Assembly (NCBI GenBank): GCA_951799405.1
Contig: OX637350.1
Coordinates: 10,649,852-10,713,851 of the forward strand
Direction of reading: 5' to 3'
Origin: Agapetus fuscipes
Lineage: Eukaryota; Arthropoda; Insecta; Trichoptera; Glossosomatidae
DNA length: 64,000 nt
A program made the position numbers and the translations under genes. The notes below the pieces were generated by a model. It searched no databases. It was not told the DNA's origin and saw nothing but the letters and a program-made list of their open reading frames with translations. Positions 1 through 10,309 of the stretch are shown here, in pieces (position 1 is the stretch's first letter; each line of letters begins with the position of its first letter).

Positions 1-686
1 TGTATGCACCATGGATATATAGAACTGGATGGGCTAAGAAATCAATTCTTTGAGAATTAGAAATACGCTACCCCACTCATCACACAAAAATCCAAATTCA
101 GTCTATCGGTAACCTTCCAACTGTCAACAGGTGTGTTACCTAATTGGGAAAAAATCTATATAAATGTCAAACTGGGTATTTTCTAAACGGGCCAACAAAA
201 TAGAGTAAATGTGTTGTAGAACATGGAATGATATTTCACTTTAATTACTATTCTATATGATTATGTTGATAAAATTTATTTTTCGTTTGTCGAAATATTT
301 TGTTCGCGAAAATGACAGCCATTTCTAGAACTAGTGATGTTAAAATATAATGGTACTTGCTGCTTCAAGTATGTAACTTCTATGCTCGCGGTAATAGATA
401 CTTGTGGAAATCATCCCGTACACAATGAGGTGGGAACATTTTTGAATTCGGAATTTATCAGATATCTTCATACTTGCAACAAAACTACTAACAAATCCGT
501 TACCATAGTAATTTCATGTGTTTCCTTGGTGATTTGTAAATAGATTGAAGACGGAGTAGAGACACATAACATATGTTGAACCAGGGTCAAAGTTATGGTC
601 AAATTACCAAGATCAGCCCACTTGGCCCCCTCGGCCATAACACCGACCGTTTTGTTTTTACATTATTAATTGTCGTGTTTGTTCTT
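1..686. other. Unassigned AT-rich flank
   Basis: I see no gene or recognisable repeat here. The short open frames have no domain signature and no codon bias, so I do not call them genes. Confidence 0.5.
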
Positions 687-1052
687 TGACTTATAGGTTG
701 GTATGCGGCTGACCACCCATGCTGTAAAAATGGTTCACTTTTGCCAATGTCACCCCAGTTTCAGGGAAGGACGGCAAGAGTTGCAGGGTGTGTTTCTATT
801 TGAGATTTGGTTTTTATGTTTTTTTTTTTTAAGAAATCCTGTGCAGGAGACTCCCTAGATTCTAGAGACTCTAGGGGTCTATGACACTTGTTGTAGTGCC
901 GCAGAGGTGTACGAGCTTGGTCGTCGCTACAAAGCGCCAATACTCTAGCAAGACCCAGTTGCTGTAAGGCTGGATGGACCTTGTAGGTGTTGTAGGTTCG
1001 CGTGCATGTAATGTGAATCTTCAATGTAACATATCTTTGCAACTTAGATTAC
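687..1052 (+). repeat. RepA copy, split by a SINE-2 fragment
   Basis: The copy begins GACTTATAGGTTGGTATG and keeps the central CAGTTTCAGGGAAGG block. At about 820 it breaks in a T-run and resumes near 980 with GTAGGTTCGCGTGCATG, ending CAACTTAGATTA. The interrupting DNA is a reverse-oriented SINE-2 3' part. RepA is unclassified: no ORF, no clear terminal inverted repeats, and a TTAGA-type microsatellite at one end, which would suit a SINE-like or LINE-3'-derived element. Confidence 0.8.
821..979 (-). mobile_element. SINE-2 3' fragment (poly-A type)
   Basis: Read on the minus strand, this runs from the AGCAACTGGGTCTTGCT block through GGCGCTTTGTAGCGACGACC to a GGGAGTCTCC hairpin region and an A-rich tail, seen as a T-run on the plus strand at 821-830. 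The tRNA-like head is missing, so the copy is 5' truncated. It lies inside the RepA copy 687-1052. Confidence 0.8.
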
Positions 1053-2189
1053 ATTAGAATTTAAAATGAATCTTCACAATTTCAATACACAAACTCTCAA
1101 ACTTTTAGATTACATTTTTGATGGAAAAGCATTCTGAATAGAAACATTCTAGAAAATTTCTTTCACGAAAAACTGTAATATTCACATATTAACACGAGCA
1201 CGGTAACCACTTTTCAGCTTCACATTTCTCTCACATTGCAATTAAATATTTTTCATGCATTAAGTTCTCTCCAGGTCCCTGACATATGTATGTACATACA
1301 CACATACACAACGTAGCTGCATTCGACAAAGTGCCGTTTCTGCCTTTGGCGAGCGTATTTAAATTCCTCTGACGTTTAACCATACCCACAGTATAAACCA
1401 CTCCGTTTTAACTCAACAACAAAAAATGTACATCAAATTAAACGTCTGCTAGATGTACTATTTAACTTTCCATACATTTTTAAGCTAACCTCTACGGTCG
1501 AGCTTAAACGTAAAGTTTCTTACTTGTGGCACCATAGAGCTCTCGGGGCACATTTCACCGTGAGACAAGGACCTCCTTCTTCCTCAGCTCCGTCCCTCAA
1601 AGGCATCTCTCCCCCTCCCTCTTGAGGTGGCTGAGCTTGCAGACGAACGAATTAATTAATTGCTGTCTCGTTCTTTCTTCACTCCAACTGCCTTGGGACT
1701 GCCTTGTGAAACATGCTGGAAAAAAAACAAGTTGGGCCGTGAAAATATAATATACAAGCTTGTGTGGCAACATTGTATAAGACATTTACACGTGTCGTAC
1801 TTATGTAATTTATTTTAAATTTATCTATGTACCATCAAGTTTTATCTTTTGACGATGAAACTTTTATGACAAGTATTTCATGTGTGAAGATTCATTTTAA
1901 ATTAATTATTTAAAAATGAAAATGAAAAGCAATGTTTTTCTTCACTGGTTAATTTATTTCTTGGAGCGTTGACAATGGTGTGATGACACCGAAAGTGCTC
2001 GAGAAAATAAATCAACTCGTAAATAAAAACTTATTTATTTTTATTTTCACATAATTAAGGTTAATGTTACAAAATTGATGTAATATTAGTATCAATTTTA
2101 CTGAAGTGGTTTTGATATTCTGATGTTACGATTCTTTAGATCCACTCCCCTGAAATGGATTTCTATAAATATCTGAAAAAATTAAGCTA
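1053..2189. other. Unassigned; contains a family-D repeat trace
   Basis: There is no gene. Around 1370-1480 the sequence resembles a short ~100 bp repeat (family D, core similar to ACAGCGTTTACCAAAA) that recurs at 5195-5275, 7495-7600, 14025-14130, 42545-42650, 45880-45960 and 62560-62680. Nothing else is recognised. Confidence 0.4.
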
Positions 2190-2216
2190 TCTAATCTAAT
2201 CTAATCTAAGTTGCAA

Positions 2217-2708
2217 AGATATGATGTTAATCCACGGCATTTTGCACAACAAGATTGATAACCCTGATATCTTGTGTATGTTATCCCTCAACATTCCAAC
2301 TCGCAGAACCAGGCACACGGTAGACCAACTCTTTCATCTCCCTGTGTGTCGCACTAACTATGCTCAGAGCGCGCCAATTTACCGGGTGTGTGAAACTTAT
2401 AACAAGTGTTTCAGTAGCATTGATATTTTTCATTTAGAGACGGCGCACTTTCGCAAAGCGGTGGGTGCTTCACTCAGGGAGAACTGATTTTCTTTATTTT
2501 TAAATTTACATCATATTCTGTTTTGAGAGCAGTATTTTTTTTTCTTGTAATTAGTTACTTGTAATTAACATCTTGTAATTATTTCCAACTTCCTAAATTT
2601 GATATCCGTGGCAACATATAATTGGCCATGTTTTTTTTTGTAATTGCAACTATTATATTTCTTATGTAACGCTGTTTGTTGTCCTATTAAAATAAAATAA
2701 AATAAATA
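2217..2708 (+). mobile_element. 5'-truncated Jockey-like LINE, 3' end
   Basis: An insertion of about 490 bp carries the end of an RT ORF, then a T-rich 3' UTR and an AAATAAAATAAAAT-type tail at 2685-2708. Flanking bases AAAGATATG on the left and AAAAATATG on the right look like a target duplication with one mismatch. Heavy 5' truncation and a simple-sequence tail are typical of target-primed reverse transcription. Confidence 0.75.
2221..2487 (+). pseudogene. C-terminal fragment of a LINE reverse transcriptase ORF
   Basis: This 88-codon reading frame lies downstream of the RT catalytic core and has no catalytic residues of its own. It resembles the C-terminal tail of Jockey/CR1-type ORF2 proteins: the RRTRHTVDQLFHLPVCRTNY segment (residues 28-47), then YRVCETYNKCFSSIDIFH, then a stop and a short 3' UTR. 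The ATG at 2221 is probably accidental because the 5' boundary of the truncated element is right there. The fragment cannot be functional alone. Family assignment is by pattern recall. Confidence 0.65.
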
Positions 2709-2934
2709 AAAATATGTTACATTGGAGATTCACATTACATGTATTCCCACAACCAGACACGTACAAGTTCGCGCTTGCACATGCCTCATGTGAACCTACA
2801 ACATAAAAAATCTAAAATGGACATACACCCTGCAACTCTTGCTGTCCTTCCCTGAAACAGGGGTCACATTGGCAAAGTGAAACCATTTTTACAGCATGGG
2901 TGGTCAGCCGCATACCAACCTATAAGTCAAGGAT

Positions 2935-3985
2935 CAAATTTAGCTAAATGGCGACTAAAAACTTTTTTTACATTATTGATATACAATTGTTACAGAAGTG
3001 GTTTTTTGTCTTGTAGAAATAGTCTAAATTGCAAGTTGCGAGTTCGCAAGCCTATCGAATAAAAAAACATCAAAAAGAAAACCAAGTTCTATACATACTC
3101 GTATATATATTACTTTTTTATTGACAAACGTGACATTCGCTTCTTCATTTAGCATCAGGTATTATTTTGGTCACATATTCTCTATTTATTTATCTGTCCT
3201 TGTCTCCTCAGGTATAGGTGTTCTTGTCTTCTCCTTCTGTTCCACGATGGGGATGTGAATGGAAACGTTACATAGATGGAAACCCGGTCGTGCGCAAAGA
3301 TTGTTGCCTTTTACAAAAATCGTTTTAGAATATTGTGAAGCAGACTACACAGGAAAGACTCGTATCGGTACGGTATGTACAATAGTATAACAGTGTGTAC
3401 ACACTTGTTGACCTATTTTCTACAATTTCATCAAAAGCATTGTACCCTCTACCGTTTTTATTTTATTTTTAATGTTAAGGGATGTACGAGTACAGTTCAC
3501 AAATATGTATTGTAATGTTTTTGGGTTCGAAAAGTCTCTAAATTAAAACATACAGGTCTTCTTTCAGGATCTTTATTTATACTTAATTTATTTTTATAAT
3601 TTATATTTATTTTTAACACTTTTGGTAACACAAATTTATTTTCACAGTTCAGTATCGCTTACACTCTTAAAATCAAAGGCAACTATCTCACTGTCTTAGT
3701 GCACTCAATTTCACGCCTTATATACTTCACAGACAGAAGTCTCCAGTGACTTATTTTACCAGGACATTCGCGAGCATTCTACCAACTTCAAGAGTACAAA
3801 AGGATCATTTAATTTCTAGATTTCTTAGGCCTATAATTATTGCTACCTACGGTGTACACCTATTTAACAAATATGATTATAATTATTAAACTGCCTATCT
3901 ATAGTCTATCATCTAAGTTGCAGAGATTGATTGATATTTAAGGCTCATAATAAATGCTCGCCCTCAAGCAGTTACATGTAAGTAT
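2935..3985. other. Unassigned AT-rich stretch
   Basis: No gene is seen. The sequence is T-rich with many short A/T runs, and no long repeat is recognised. Confidence 0.45.
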
Positions 3986-4335
3986 CTATCTAAATCTAAA
4001 TCTAAGCTGCAAAGATATGTATCGTTTGAGATTCATATCAAAGGCATTCCCACAAGCAGACATGCATAATTTCGCGCTTACACATGCCGCATGTGGACCT
4101 ACAATATAAAAAACCCAATCTCAATAAATCTATAATAAATAAAAAATCGCTTGCAAAAATAATTTGACATTTAAGTTACACGTTCACAAGCATCTTGTTT
4201 GTTTGCGCTTGCACACGCTTCATGTGTACCTACTCACAAAATAAACACCCAAATATCAAATGCACATAAACCATGCAACTCTTTCAGCTCTTCTCTAAAA
4301 CAGGAGTTGCACTGCCAATTTCAACTCATTCCGTT
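3986..4335 (-). repeat. Two partial RepA copies in tandem
   Basis: The first copy (about 3986-4120) starts with TCTAAATCTAAATCTAAGCTG and runs to the CCTACAATATAAAAA block. A second, more diverged copy (about 4137-4335) resumes at GCTTGCAAAAATAATTTG, passes GCGCTTGCACACGCTTCATG and ends near the TTTCAACTCATT degenerate terminus. Neither is complete. Confidence 0.7.
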
Positions 4336-4639
4336 GATCTTCATTTTCATACCCATTTCCTTGGAGTAGGTAAATATATTTTTAAAAATCGCCAAAGCTC
4401 ATGAGGTTTATGGATATGAATTAGTTGGAAGAAGTGTGCTAGGGTAGGAAGAAACTGAGGCAAATCTGCAGAGGCTGTACCCCAAGGGGAATGACAGAAA
4501 GAATACCAGTTACTCGTACTTTGCTCTTCATGGCGTAATACAATAAGAAAGTAAAAAATATCGTGACGTCATGATCCTCGTCTTCCTTATTACTTTCCTC
4601 CGCTCGGCTGGAGTGAGCGTTCCCGCCATTTTCTTCGTG

Positions 4640-5165
4640 AGGTAACGGGGTCACAAGACTGCGATGATTTACCCTCGGACTGTTAAATCTACCCCATCGA
4701 GTTATAATATAAAGGAGTAGAGACTAGCTCACAGCATTGATACATACTTTGGAGCACATGTCTCCAGTCCTGTCAAAAACAACAAGTTAAAAATCATGTT
4801 CTTACATGTGAAATCCTGTATTTTCTTGCATTTTCCATTATGTTTTTCGACACCCAATAATTACACATGCCATAATGTCTTCAAATAATGCATTTTACGT
4901 TTAAAAAATGACAAAATTAGTGATCAAAAGATTTACGCGTGCGCACAATGTTCGCGCCGGAATGAATATCAATGCTGCCAACATTCTGGAAATATTTCTT
5001 GGTTTCATCCAATTTTTTTTGTATCCAAATAAAATGACACAGTGAAGAATTTTTTGTTCTCTTCGTTACTAAAGACCATTTTCGTAAGTAAGTTGAAAGA
5101 GATATATTATAATGTCTATTTTCGTTGAAATAATTTCTAGTCCACAGATATCATAAGTCAGTGAA
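4640..5165 (-). repeat. Family-E repeat, inverted relative to 11050-12190
   Basis: Blocks here match the opposite strand of 11050-12190 in order: a TTATAATATAAAGGAGTAGA block near 4703, GACACCCAATAATTACACATG near 4850, ATCAAAAGATTTACGCGTGC near 4924 and TCTAGTCCACAGATATCATA near 5137. No terminal repeats or ORF are seen. It may be a decayed DNA transposon or an inverted segmental copy. Confidence 0.55.
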
Positions 5166-5463
5166 TACCCTCAGTTAGCCACAAGTATATAACTTCACGT
5201 TTAAAGTCAACCACAGTATAACCATAAATGTATACTAACGAAGACACTCACGGGGTGTGCTATTTAAATTTCATACATATTTTTTTGGTTTATGCTGAAG
5301 TTTTATACCTACTTGAATTACTCCAGTCGCTTCTAGAAATTATTATTAAACCTGTATCTTGGCGAGCTTTTAGAATTATTAAAAACCTTCCTCCTTTCTT
5401 TTTCGCTAACGGTTCTCACTTTATTTATTAATTTTCCAGGTTTCTCAAGAAAATACACCCATC
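5166..5463. other. Unassigned; family-D repeat trace at 5193-5275
   Basis: The open frame at 5228-5431 has no recognisable domain. The first ~80 bases resemble the short family-D repeat. Confidence 0.35.
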
Positions 5464-5464
5464 T

Positions 5465-5692
5465 CTTATCTATAATCTAAGTTGCAAGGATATTTTTACA
5501 TTTGAAATTCATATTAAATGCATGCCCACAAACAGACACGTTTTAGTTTGCACTGAAATGTACCTACTTACAAATTATAATCCAAAACTCAAATTAATGT
5601 AAAACCCGCGTAATTTACCGACCTTCCCTGAAACAGGGTGACATTGAAAAAGTGAACCATTTTGTACAGTTTGGGTGATAAGTCTGTACAAT
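5465..5692 (-). repeat. RepA copy
   Basis: A near-complete reverse copy starting ATCTAAGTTGCAAGGATATT. It contains CCCTGAAACAGGG and ends in a degenerate GGGTGATAAGTCTGTACA terminus. Confidence 0.75.
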
Positions 5693-5765
5693 AATCTATA
5701 ATCTAAGTTGCAAAGATACACTAACATTTAAAAATCATATAAAATGCATGCCAACAAACAGAGAT

Positions 5766-5869
5766 GTTTAATATTAATTAAATAATCACAGTTTTAATTC
5801 ACTTTTATAATTTTTATTTTTTTATTTTTGTCAAGTACTTTCGCCTAAAGCATCATCAGGACAATCAAG
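5766..5869 (-). mobile_element. Small T-rich insert with hammerhead-like motif
   Basis: About 100 bp of A/T-rich sequence is flanked by AGATGTTTA and AGACGTTTA, a plausible 9 bp target duplication with one difference. The minus strand contains the three-helix motif at 5828-5864. There is no ORF. The insert resembles a short 5'-truncated retroelement copy. Confidence 0.55.
5828..5864 (-). ncRNA. Hammerhead-ribozyme-like motif 1
   Basis: On the minus strand the core is CTGATGA (5859-5853), one extra T (5852), stem II of GCT/GGC with loop TTA, then GAAA (5842-5839). The palindrome AGTACT follows, with T as the cleavage-site base (5833). The bases before CTGATGA (TTGTC) pair perfectly over 5 bp with those after the cleavage site (GACAA). 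The palindrome could serve as stem III in a dimer. The extra base after CTGATGA is not in the textbook core, so activity is uncertain. Confidence 0.55.
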
Positions 5870-6260
5870 AGACGTTTAAGTTCGCGCTAACAAATGTTGC
5901 ATGTGTAATTACAAATTAAAATCCATACCTCAAATAAACGTACACCCTGCTTGTTGCATTAAATATGAATCTTAAATGTGTAAGTATATTTTTGCAACTT
6001 AGATTATAGACTTATGCATGGGTACTGACATATTTTCACGGTAATTGTAACAAGTAAATGGAGTTTTCATTTGTAAAAAGCTTTTGTAAAATTTATTACA
6101 AAACAAATAGTTTAATTTAATTACTTAGGTACATGTATTCTCTAACGAGCCATTAGTTATTTTGACACAGAATACGTCTGCGTTATATTTTACGTTCTGA
6201 GAGAAACTTTTCTTCAATGTTACTTTACAATTAAGCTCAACCTTAGAAATTCCGAAAATT

Positions 6261-6356
6261 AGAGCTTGTATGAAAAAGGTTATGACTCTGGATGAAATGA
6301 AAGAAGTATTCAAGGACAGGAAGAAGTGGCGGCTAATCTGCAATGCTGATTTGTAA
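6261..6356 (+). pseudogene. LINE reverse transcriptase C-terminal scrap
   Basis: Thirty-one codons read RACMKKVMTLDEMKEVF, then KDRKKWRLICNADL, then TAA. The same ending pattern (CMKKVM ... KDRKKWR.LC) appears on the minus strand at 21673-22346 and on the plus strand at 63245-63340, so three remnants of one non-LTR element family lie in the window. There is no catalytic region. The clade cannot be settled from this tail. Confidence 0.6.
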
Positions 6357-6477
6357 TGTTGGTTTATTAGTTTGCTACATTTTTTTGCATAGGAAATTTT
6401 TGACTTTTTTTGTATAGATTTCTTTTTAAGGTTTTGTTGTTTTTATACTTAAATGTTATTTATTACTCGTATTCCTT

Positions 6478-6718
6478 AACTTATAGGTTGGTATGAGACT
6501 GACCACCCATACTGTAAAAAATGGTTCACTTTGCCAATGTCAACCCTGTTTCAGGGAATGTCGGCAAGAGTTGCCGGGCTTATGTTCATTTGAGGTTTGG
6601 ATTTTATTTGTAAGTACACAATCAGCATTTGTAAGCGCGAACTACACGTGTTTGTTTGTGGGCATACATCTGAGAGCTTTGAATGAATATATCCTTGCAA
6701 CTTAGATTATAGATTACA
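6478..6718 (+). repeat. RepA copy, near complete
   Basis: It begins AACTTATAGGTTGGTATGAG, contains CCCTGTTTCAGGG, and ends CAACTTAGATTATAGATTA. Confidence 0.85.
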
Positions 6719-6805
6719 AACATGAGCCCAATGTACTGCATATGATTTTTTTTCTTCAAAAGCTACACTGATTCTTTCACCAATAAAAACTAATACGTTC
6801 TACAC

Positions 6806-6868
6806 ATGCAACCCCTCCAGGGAAAACGCAGTAAAAAGAAGCACTATATTTGCAACTAAGTTGCGTCG
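6806..6868 (+). mobile_element. SINE-1 3' fragment
   Basis: This short piece matches the SINE-1 3' end: CAACCCCTCCAGGGAAAACG, a degenerate GAAGCACTATATTTGC, then AACTAAGTTGCGT. It is a 5'-truncated copy. Confidence 0.55.
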
Positions 6869-7056
6869 CGTTTGCATTTAAAATAGAGGAGCACTTCGAT
6901 TAATTAATTTGACACAAACAAATAAAAGAGAACCATGTTACAGGACTTGCAAGTAATAAGTAATAAAGTTCGATTTGTTAATTAATTATCTTTAAGTACA
7001 AAGTACGAGAAAGGTAGATATTACCTATTGTTTTTACGCTTTTTTTTCCCTCTATT

Positions 7057-7390
7057 ACGGTCGATAGACAAATCGGTAGAGTGCTTGCATTTCATGCCGT
7101 GAGCTCGGGTTCGAATCCCACCGAGGTTGTCAGAAATGATTTCCCGTTTCGTTGTTTATTTCTAACCCAAAATAAATACCAGCAAGGTTTACTCAACCTT
7201 TACAAAAAATGAGTAGCACTACCCTCGGGACCTGGGAAACCCCACTTCAACTGAAGTGGTTTGCGTAAGACTGGTCCTTGCCCTTGCCACATGCCCTTGG
7301 TTACCCTTGCCACATGCGACCCTTCTGGGGAAAACGCGGAAAGAAGTTACACTATATCTGTAGCTTTGAAACGTTAGCGTTTGCTTGTTT
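7057..7390 (+). mobile_element. SINE-1, near full length
   Basis: The tRNA-like head (CGATAGACAAATCGGTAGAG, GGGTTCGAATCCC) carries recognisable A-box and B-box positions of an internal Pol III promoter. The body has TGTCAGAAATGATTTCCCG, a CCCTCGGGACCTGGG hairpin, CTTCAACTGAAGTGG, and the end AGTTACACTATATCTGTAGC. A duplicated CCCTTGCCACATG stretch sits near 7275-7320. Confidence 0.85.
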
Positions 7391-7925
7391 TTTCTGAACA
7401 TTGTAATGTCAAGAACAGTCAATAGGCCATTCTGTAACCAGTACCTCGTAGTATAAAACTTGAACGTAGCCGTCTCATTTACCAAAAAAATGTATGAATA
7501 CCAAAACAGCGCTTCTAGAGAGCGTTTAAGTTTTCATCCGCTTTTGGTAAAACGCAATGGTTGAGTTTAATCTTAAAGTTGTGTCCTCGGGGTACAGAGT
7601 AAAGCTTTAATTAAACTTTTTCAAGATTAAACAAGAAAAAAACAACGAAGCACCGACTCGCTACTTTTTGTTTAAGAAAAGTTTATGCAGTATTCTAATG
7701 GATTCAAACCACTTGAGAGCTGGATACGAGAGATAAGTTAGACAGTAGCTTAAAGTTAAACAATGTAAAGTAAATTACCGTTTAAAGTTAACTATTTGTT
7801 CATGCTAATCATCCTGCAAATTGTTGCGATAAGCACATCATTTATTAAATTAATGCAAAATGTGAATCAACCGATAATGCAAAAGATTTTTTTGGTTTTC
7901 CTGATTTTTTTTTATGATGATAGAC
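7391..7925. other. Unassigned; family-D repeat at 7495-7600 (minus)
   Basis: The reverse strand of 7495-7600 matches the family-D core (CTCAACCATTGCGTTTTACC). No gene is seen. Confidence 0.4.
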
Positions 7926-8178
7926 TTTCAATCTATAATCTTTAATCTATGTTGCAAAGATATATAAACATTTAAAATTAATATTAAATGCATGCCCGCA
8001 AACAGACACGGGTACGTTCGCGCTTACAAATGCAGCATGTGTACTTGAAAATTAACATCTAAGCCTAAAGTGAACATAAACCTTGCTACTTTTGCCGACC
8101 TTCCCTGAAACAGGGGTGACATTGGCAAAGTGAACCGTTTTTTTACAGTATGGTTGGTCAGCCTCATACCAACCTAAA
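7926..8178 (-). repeat. RepA copy, near complete
   Basis: Starts CTATAATCTTTAATCTATG, contains CCCTGAAACAGGG, and ends CCTCATACCAACCTAAAGG. Confidence 0.8.
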
Positions 8179-8286
8179 GGAAAATATCAGTAGAATAAAG
8201 CAGTGTTTAGTTTCCATTTTTTTAAAGCATATACAGGTATACATTGCTTGAAAAAGTAAAGGTCAAGAATGCTATTATTATTGTTG

Positions 8287-8340
8287 ACATGCGGCATGCG
8301 TAAACGCGAACTTGTACGTGTCTGCTAATGCGAATGAATA
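8287..8340 (+). repeat. RepA fragment
   Basis: Only the internal segment GCGGCATGCGTAAACGCGAA through TACGTGTCTGCT is present. Confidence 0.5.
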
Positions 8341-9190
8341 AGTGAATCAACACTTATTATTCATTAATAATTTGTTAATTTTTAAGATTTAATTGATAAC
8401 ATTTTGAAGTGAAAATAAGACAGTGTTTGATTTGAATCTTAAAAATTAAAAAAAATATTATTAATCAATATGAATTTTCACAGTGTTAATACACAAACAA
8501 TGCAAAATATACTTATTATTCAATTTAACCTTTAAGGTGGCGATTCTATAAATTCGACTTGAGCAGTATTTATTTTGTATTTCCAAATCAAATATATTAT
8601 GTACTCGTACATCAAAGTTCAAAATCATCCTCACGGTTCGTATTATTAAGTATATCCTAACACATTGAAAGATTTAATATCTAGAAGATGTTTATTTTCG
8701 CTTAGGTGATATTTATTTCACAAAAATTACCTACTTTCTTGTCTAAAGTGTAAGTAACGGCGGCATTGTGTTCAATAAACCGTGAAGGCTGGATAAACCG
8801 TTATTGATGTGCCGCCTGCATCTCCAGGGACATCTTAGTTACCCGGTAATGCCGGCATTGCTCGCTCACTCTCCTGTAGATAATAAAGCAAGCAACGAGA
8901 CGGGCTTGGGATTGTTTATGCTCTTGCTAATTAACTGTAAGCTGCTTATACAAGTTCGAAGACGAGTGTACACAGCTTTTTGTTCTACTTACATACATAC
9001 TGTAACAAATGTGTGATTTTAATTTAAAAAACTGTTTTTATAACATAGTTTAATTTTTACATTTTTTTAGTTTACAATGCCTAAGCGATATCGGACTTTA
9101 TCCGTCCATCTTGAGAGGCTAACTGAGGTTAAAAACAAATTGGGTCAAAATTCAAGGTAGGAAAGAGAAAGTGGATGGGGTTTTTCGGGC
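8341..9190. other. Unassigned; small A/T-rich inverted repeat
   Basis: Two A/T-rich arms (about 8364-8391 and 8433-8466, TTTTTAAGATT against AATCTTAAAAA) could form a hairpin. The open frame at 8804-9016 shows no domain. Nothing else is recognised. Confidence 0.4.
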
Positions 9191-9194
9191 AGGT

Positions 9195-9435
9195 ACTGTT
9201 ATAAATTTTTAAGGAATGTGTGATTGTGTATTTTTACTTGTGTGAGTGTGTCTCTAGATATAGGTGATTGGATAATTGTACTAGTGTTTGTTCAAAGGTT
9301 CTGGCGAAGTCTCACATTCTCCAGTACGCCATGTTTCAAGAACCGTCCTTATCTCATACTACAAAAGGGGCTAAAACCGTCTGTGACGCGGACTTCTTAG
9401 TACCAGAGCCGCTGAGCAAGACAGTAGGTACGAAA
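9195..9435 (+). mobile_element. LTR fragment, family of 45058-45403
   Basis: It shares AATGTGTGATTGTGTATTTT, CTCTAGATATAGGTG, TCCAGTACGCCATGTTTC, AAGAACCGTCCTTA and GAGCAAGACAG with the solo LTR at 45058-45403. The ends are not clear and there is no internal region. Confidence 0.55.
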
Positions 9436-9439
9436 GTTA

Positions 9440-9570
9440 GCTGTGAACATCTCTTAGTACGAGTTGTAAAACTAGAGAAAAGTAAAGTTTACGGAAAATA
9501 TTAAAGCGTGATATCTCCCAAAATCTGCCGTTTTTGTTTTATACACTTTTTGGTCTTAGCAAAAGAGTTA
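9440..9570 (+). repeat. Half of a foldback repeat, related to 57914-58156
   Basis: The blocks TTAGTACGAGTTGTAAAACT, AGTAAAGTTTACGG and CCCAAAATCTGCCG match one arm plus part of the loop (CTTAGCAAAAGAGTT) of the palindromic element at 57914-58156. The opposite arm is absent. Confidence 0.55.
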
Positions 9571-9615
9571 AAATAAATTTTTCGGATATTAGACAAACTG
9601 TTGAACTTGCATCAT

Positions 9616-9660
9616 TTTCTACGTTTTGTTGGCGACGTAGCCAACGTCTTCAGGAGACAC
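9616..9660 (-). ncRNA. Decayed hammerhead-like motif
   Basis: On the minus strand CTGAAGA is followed by C, a 6 bp stem GTTGGC/GCCAAC with loop TACGTC, then AAAA in place of GAAA, and ACGT. The conserved G is replaced by A and stem I is short, so I read it as an inactive relative of the better copies at 57492-57675. Confidence 0.4.
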
Positions 9661-9691
9661 CCTCATTAGATCCTTACTTATATTTAATGAA

Positions 9692-9873
9692 ATGATTAGA
9701 TTACCTTTCAATCTATTTTTAATTGTGTTTTTATATTCAGCTACTTCTAATTTCTGCTTACTATTTATACATTCACAAACTGTCTTTTCTCTTGTTTTAC
9801 CTACTTATGTAATCATTATTTTGTTTTTTGTTACTTTTTTATCCCGGATAGTTTTCAATTGTCAACGTCATTT
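9692..9873. other. Unassigned AT-rich spacer
   Basis: No feature is supported. The hydrophobic open frame from 9692 is a by-product of T-rich sequence. Confidence 0.35.
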
Positions 9874-9998
9874 GTCAACGACGTTAGCCATGTTGAAAGC
9901 ACCGGTTCCCATAGATCACCGAAGTTAAGCAACATTGGGCGTGGTCAGCGTTTGGATGGGTAACCGCTCAGGTACTCGTACACCGCGTGTCGTTGGCA
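9874..9998 (+). pseudogene. 5S rRNA-derived sequence (pseudogene or SINE head)
   Basis: The sequence follows the arthropod 5S rRNA pattern almost end to end: GTCAACGACGTTAGCC at the start, TGTTGAAAGCACCGGTTC, GATCACCGAAGTTAAGCAAC (box A region), TTGGATGGGTAACCGC (box C region) and CACCGCGTGTCGTTGGCA at the end. Compared with a normal 5S there is a deletion in the first helix region and a few extra bases before CACCGCG (GGTACTCGTA). A SINE-2 tRNA-like head begins 8 bp downstream. It is therefore either a 5S pseudogene next to a SINE or a 5S-tRNA composite SINE. Confidence 0.75.
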
Positions 9999-10004
9999 TC
10001 TTGG

Positions 10005-10309
10005 ACCGGTCCGTAGTCCGTAGTGGCAACACTTCGGACTCGTAAATGGAAGGTTGTGGATTCGGATCCCGGCGGAGCACAAAAATATACCATTTATATT
10101 TCGAATATGCTCTTCGCTGGGTTGAAAAAATTCATAAGCCTTTACCAATGACCGGTCACCAAAGGCCCATCCAGCCTCACAGCAACTGGGTCTTGCTTGA
10201 GTATTGGCGCTTTGTAGCGACGACCAAGCTCGTACACCTCTGCGGCACTACAACAAGTGTCATAGACCTCTAGAGTCTTTAGAATCTAGGGAGTCTCCCG
10301 CACAGGATT

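Larger units (their letters stand above)
2190..2934 (-). repeat. RepA copy, split by a LINE 3' end
   Basis: The reverse-oriented copy starts with three CTAAT units and GTTGCAAAGATATG, is interrupted at about 2222, and resumes at about 2709 with ATATGTTACATTGGAG. It continues to the diagnostic CATACCAACCTATAAGTCAA at the right end. Removing the insert restores the RepA order seen at 49119-49372. Confidence 0.85.
5693..6010. repeat. Chimeric RepA with insert and inverted end
   Basis: A reverse RepA starts TCTATAATCTAAGTTGC and is interrupted after GAGATGTTTA. It resumes after the near-duplicate GAGACGTTTA with AGTTCGCGCTAAC. At about 5950 it abruptly switches to a forward RepA 3' end (GCATTAAATATGAATCTT to CAACTTAGATTATAG), giving a head-to-head junction. 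The interruption holds a hammerhead-like motif. Confidence 0.7.

Noticed and set aside
9874..9998. Functional 5S rRNA gene
   Set aside because: The first helix region has a deletion, extra bases lie before CACCGCG, there is no T-run terminator directly after it, and it is a single copy joined to a SINE.
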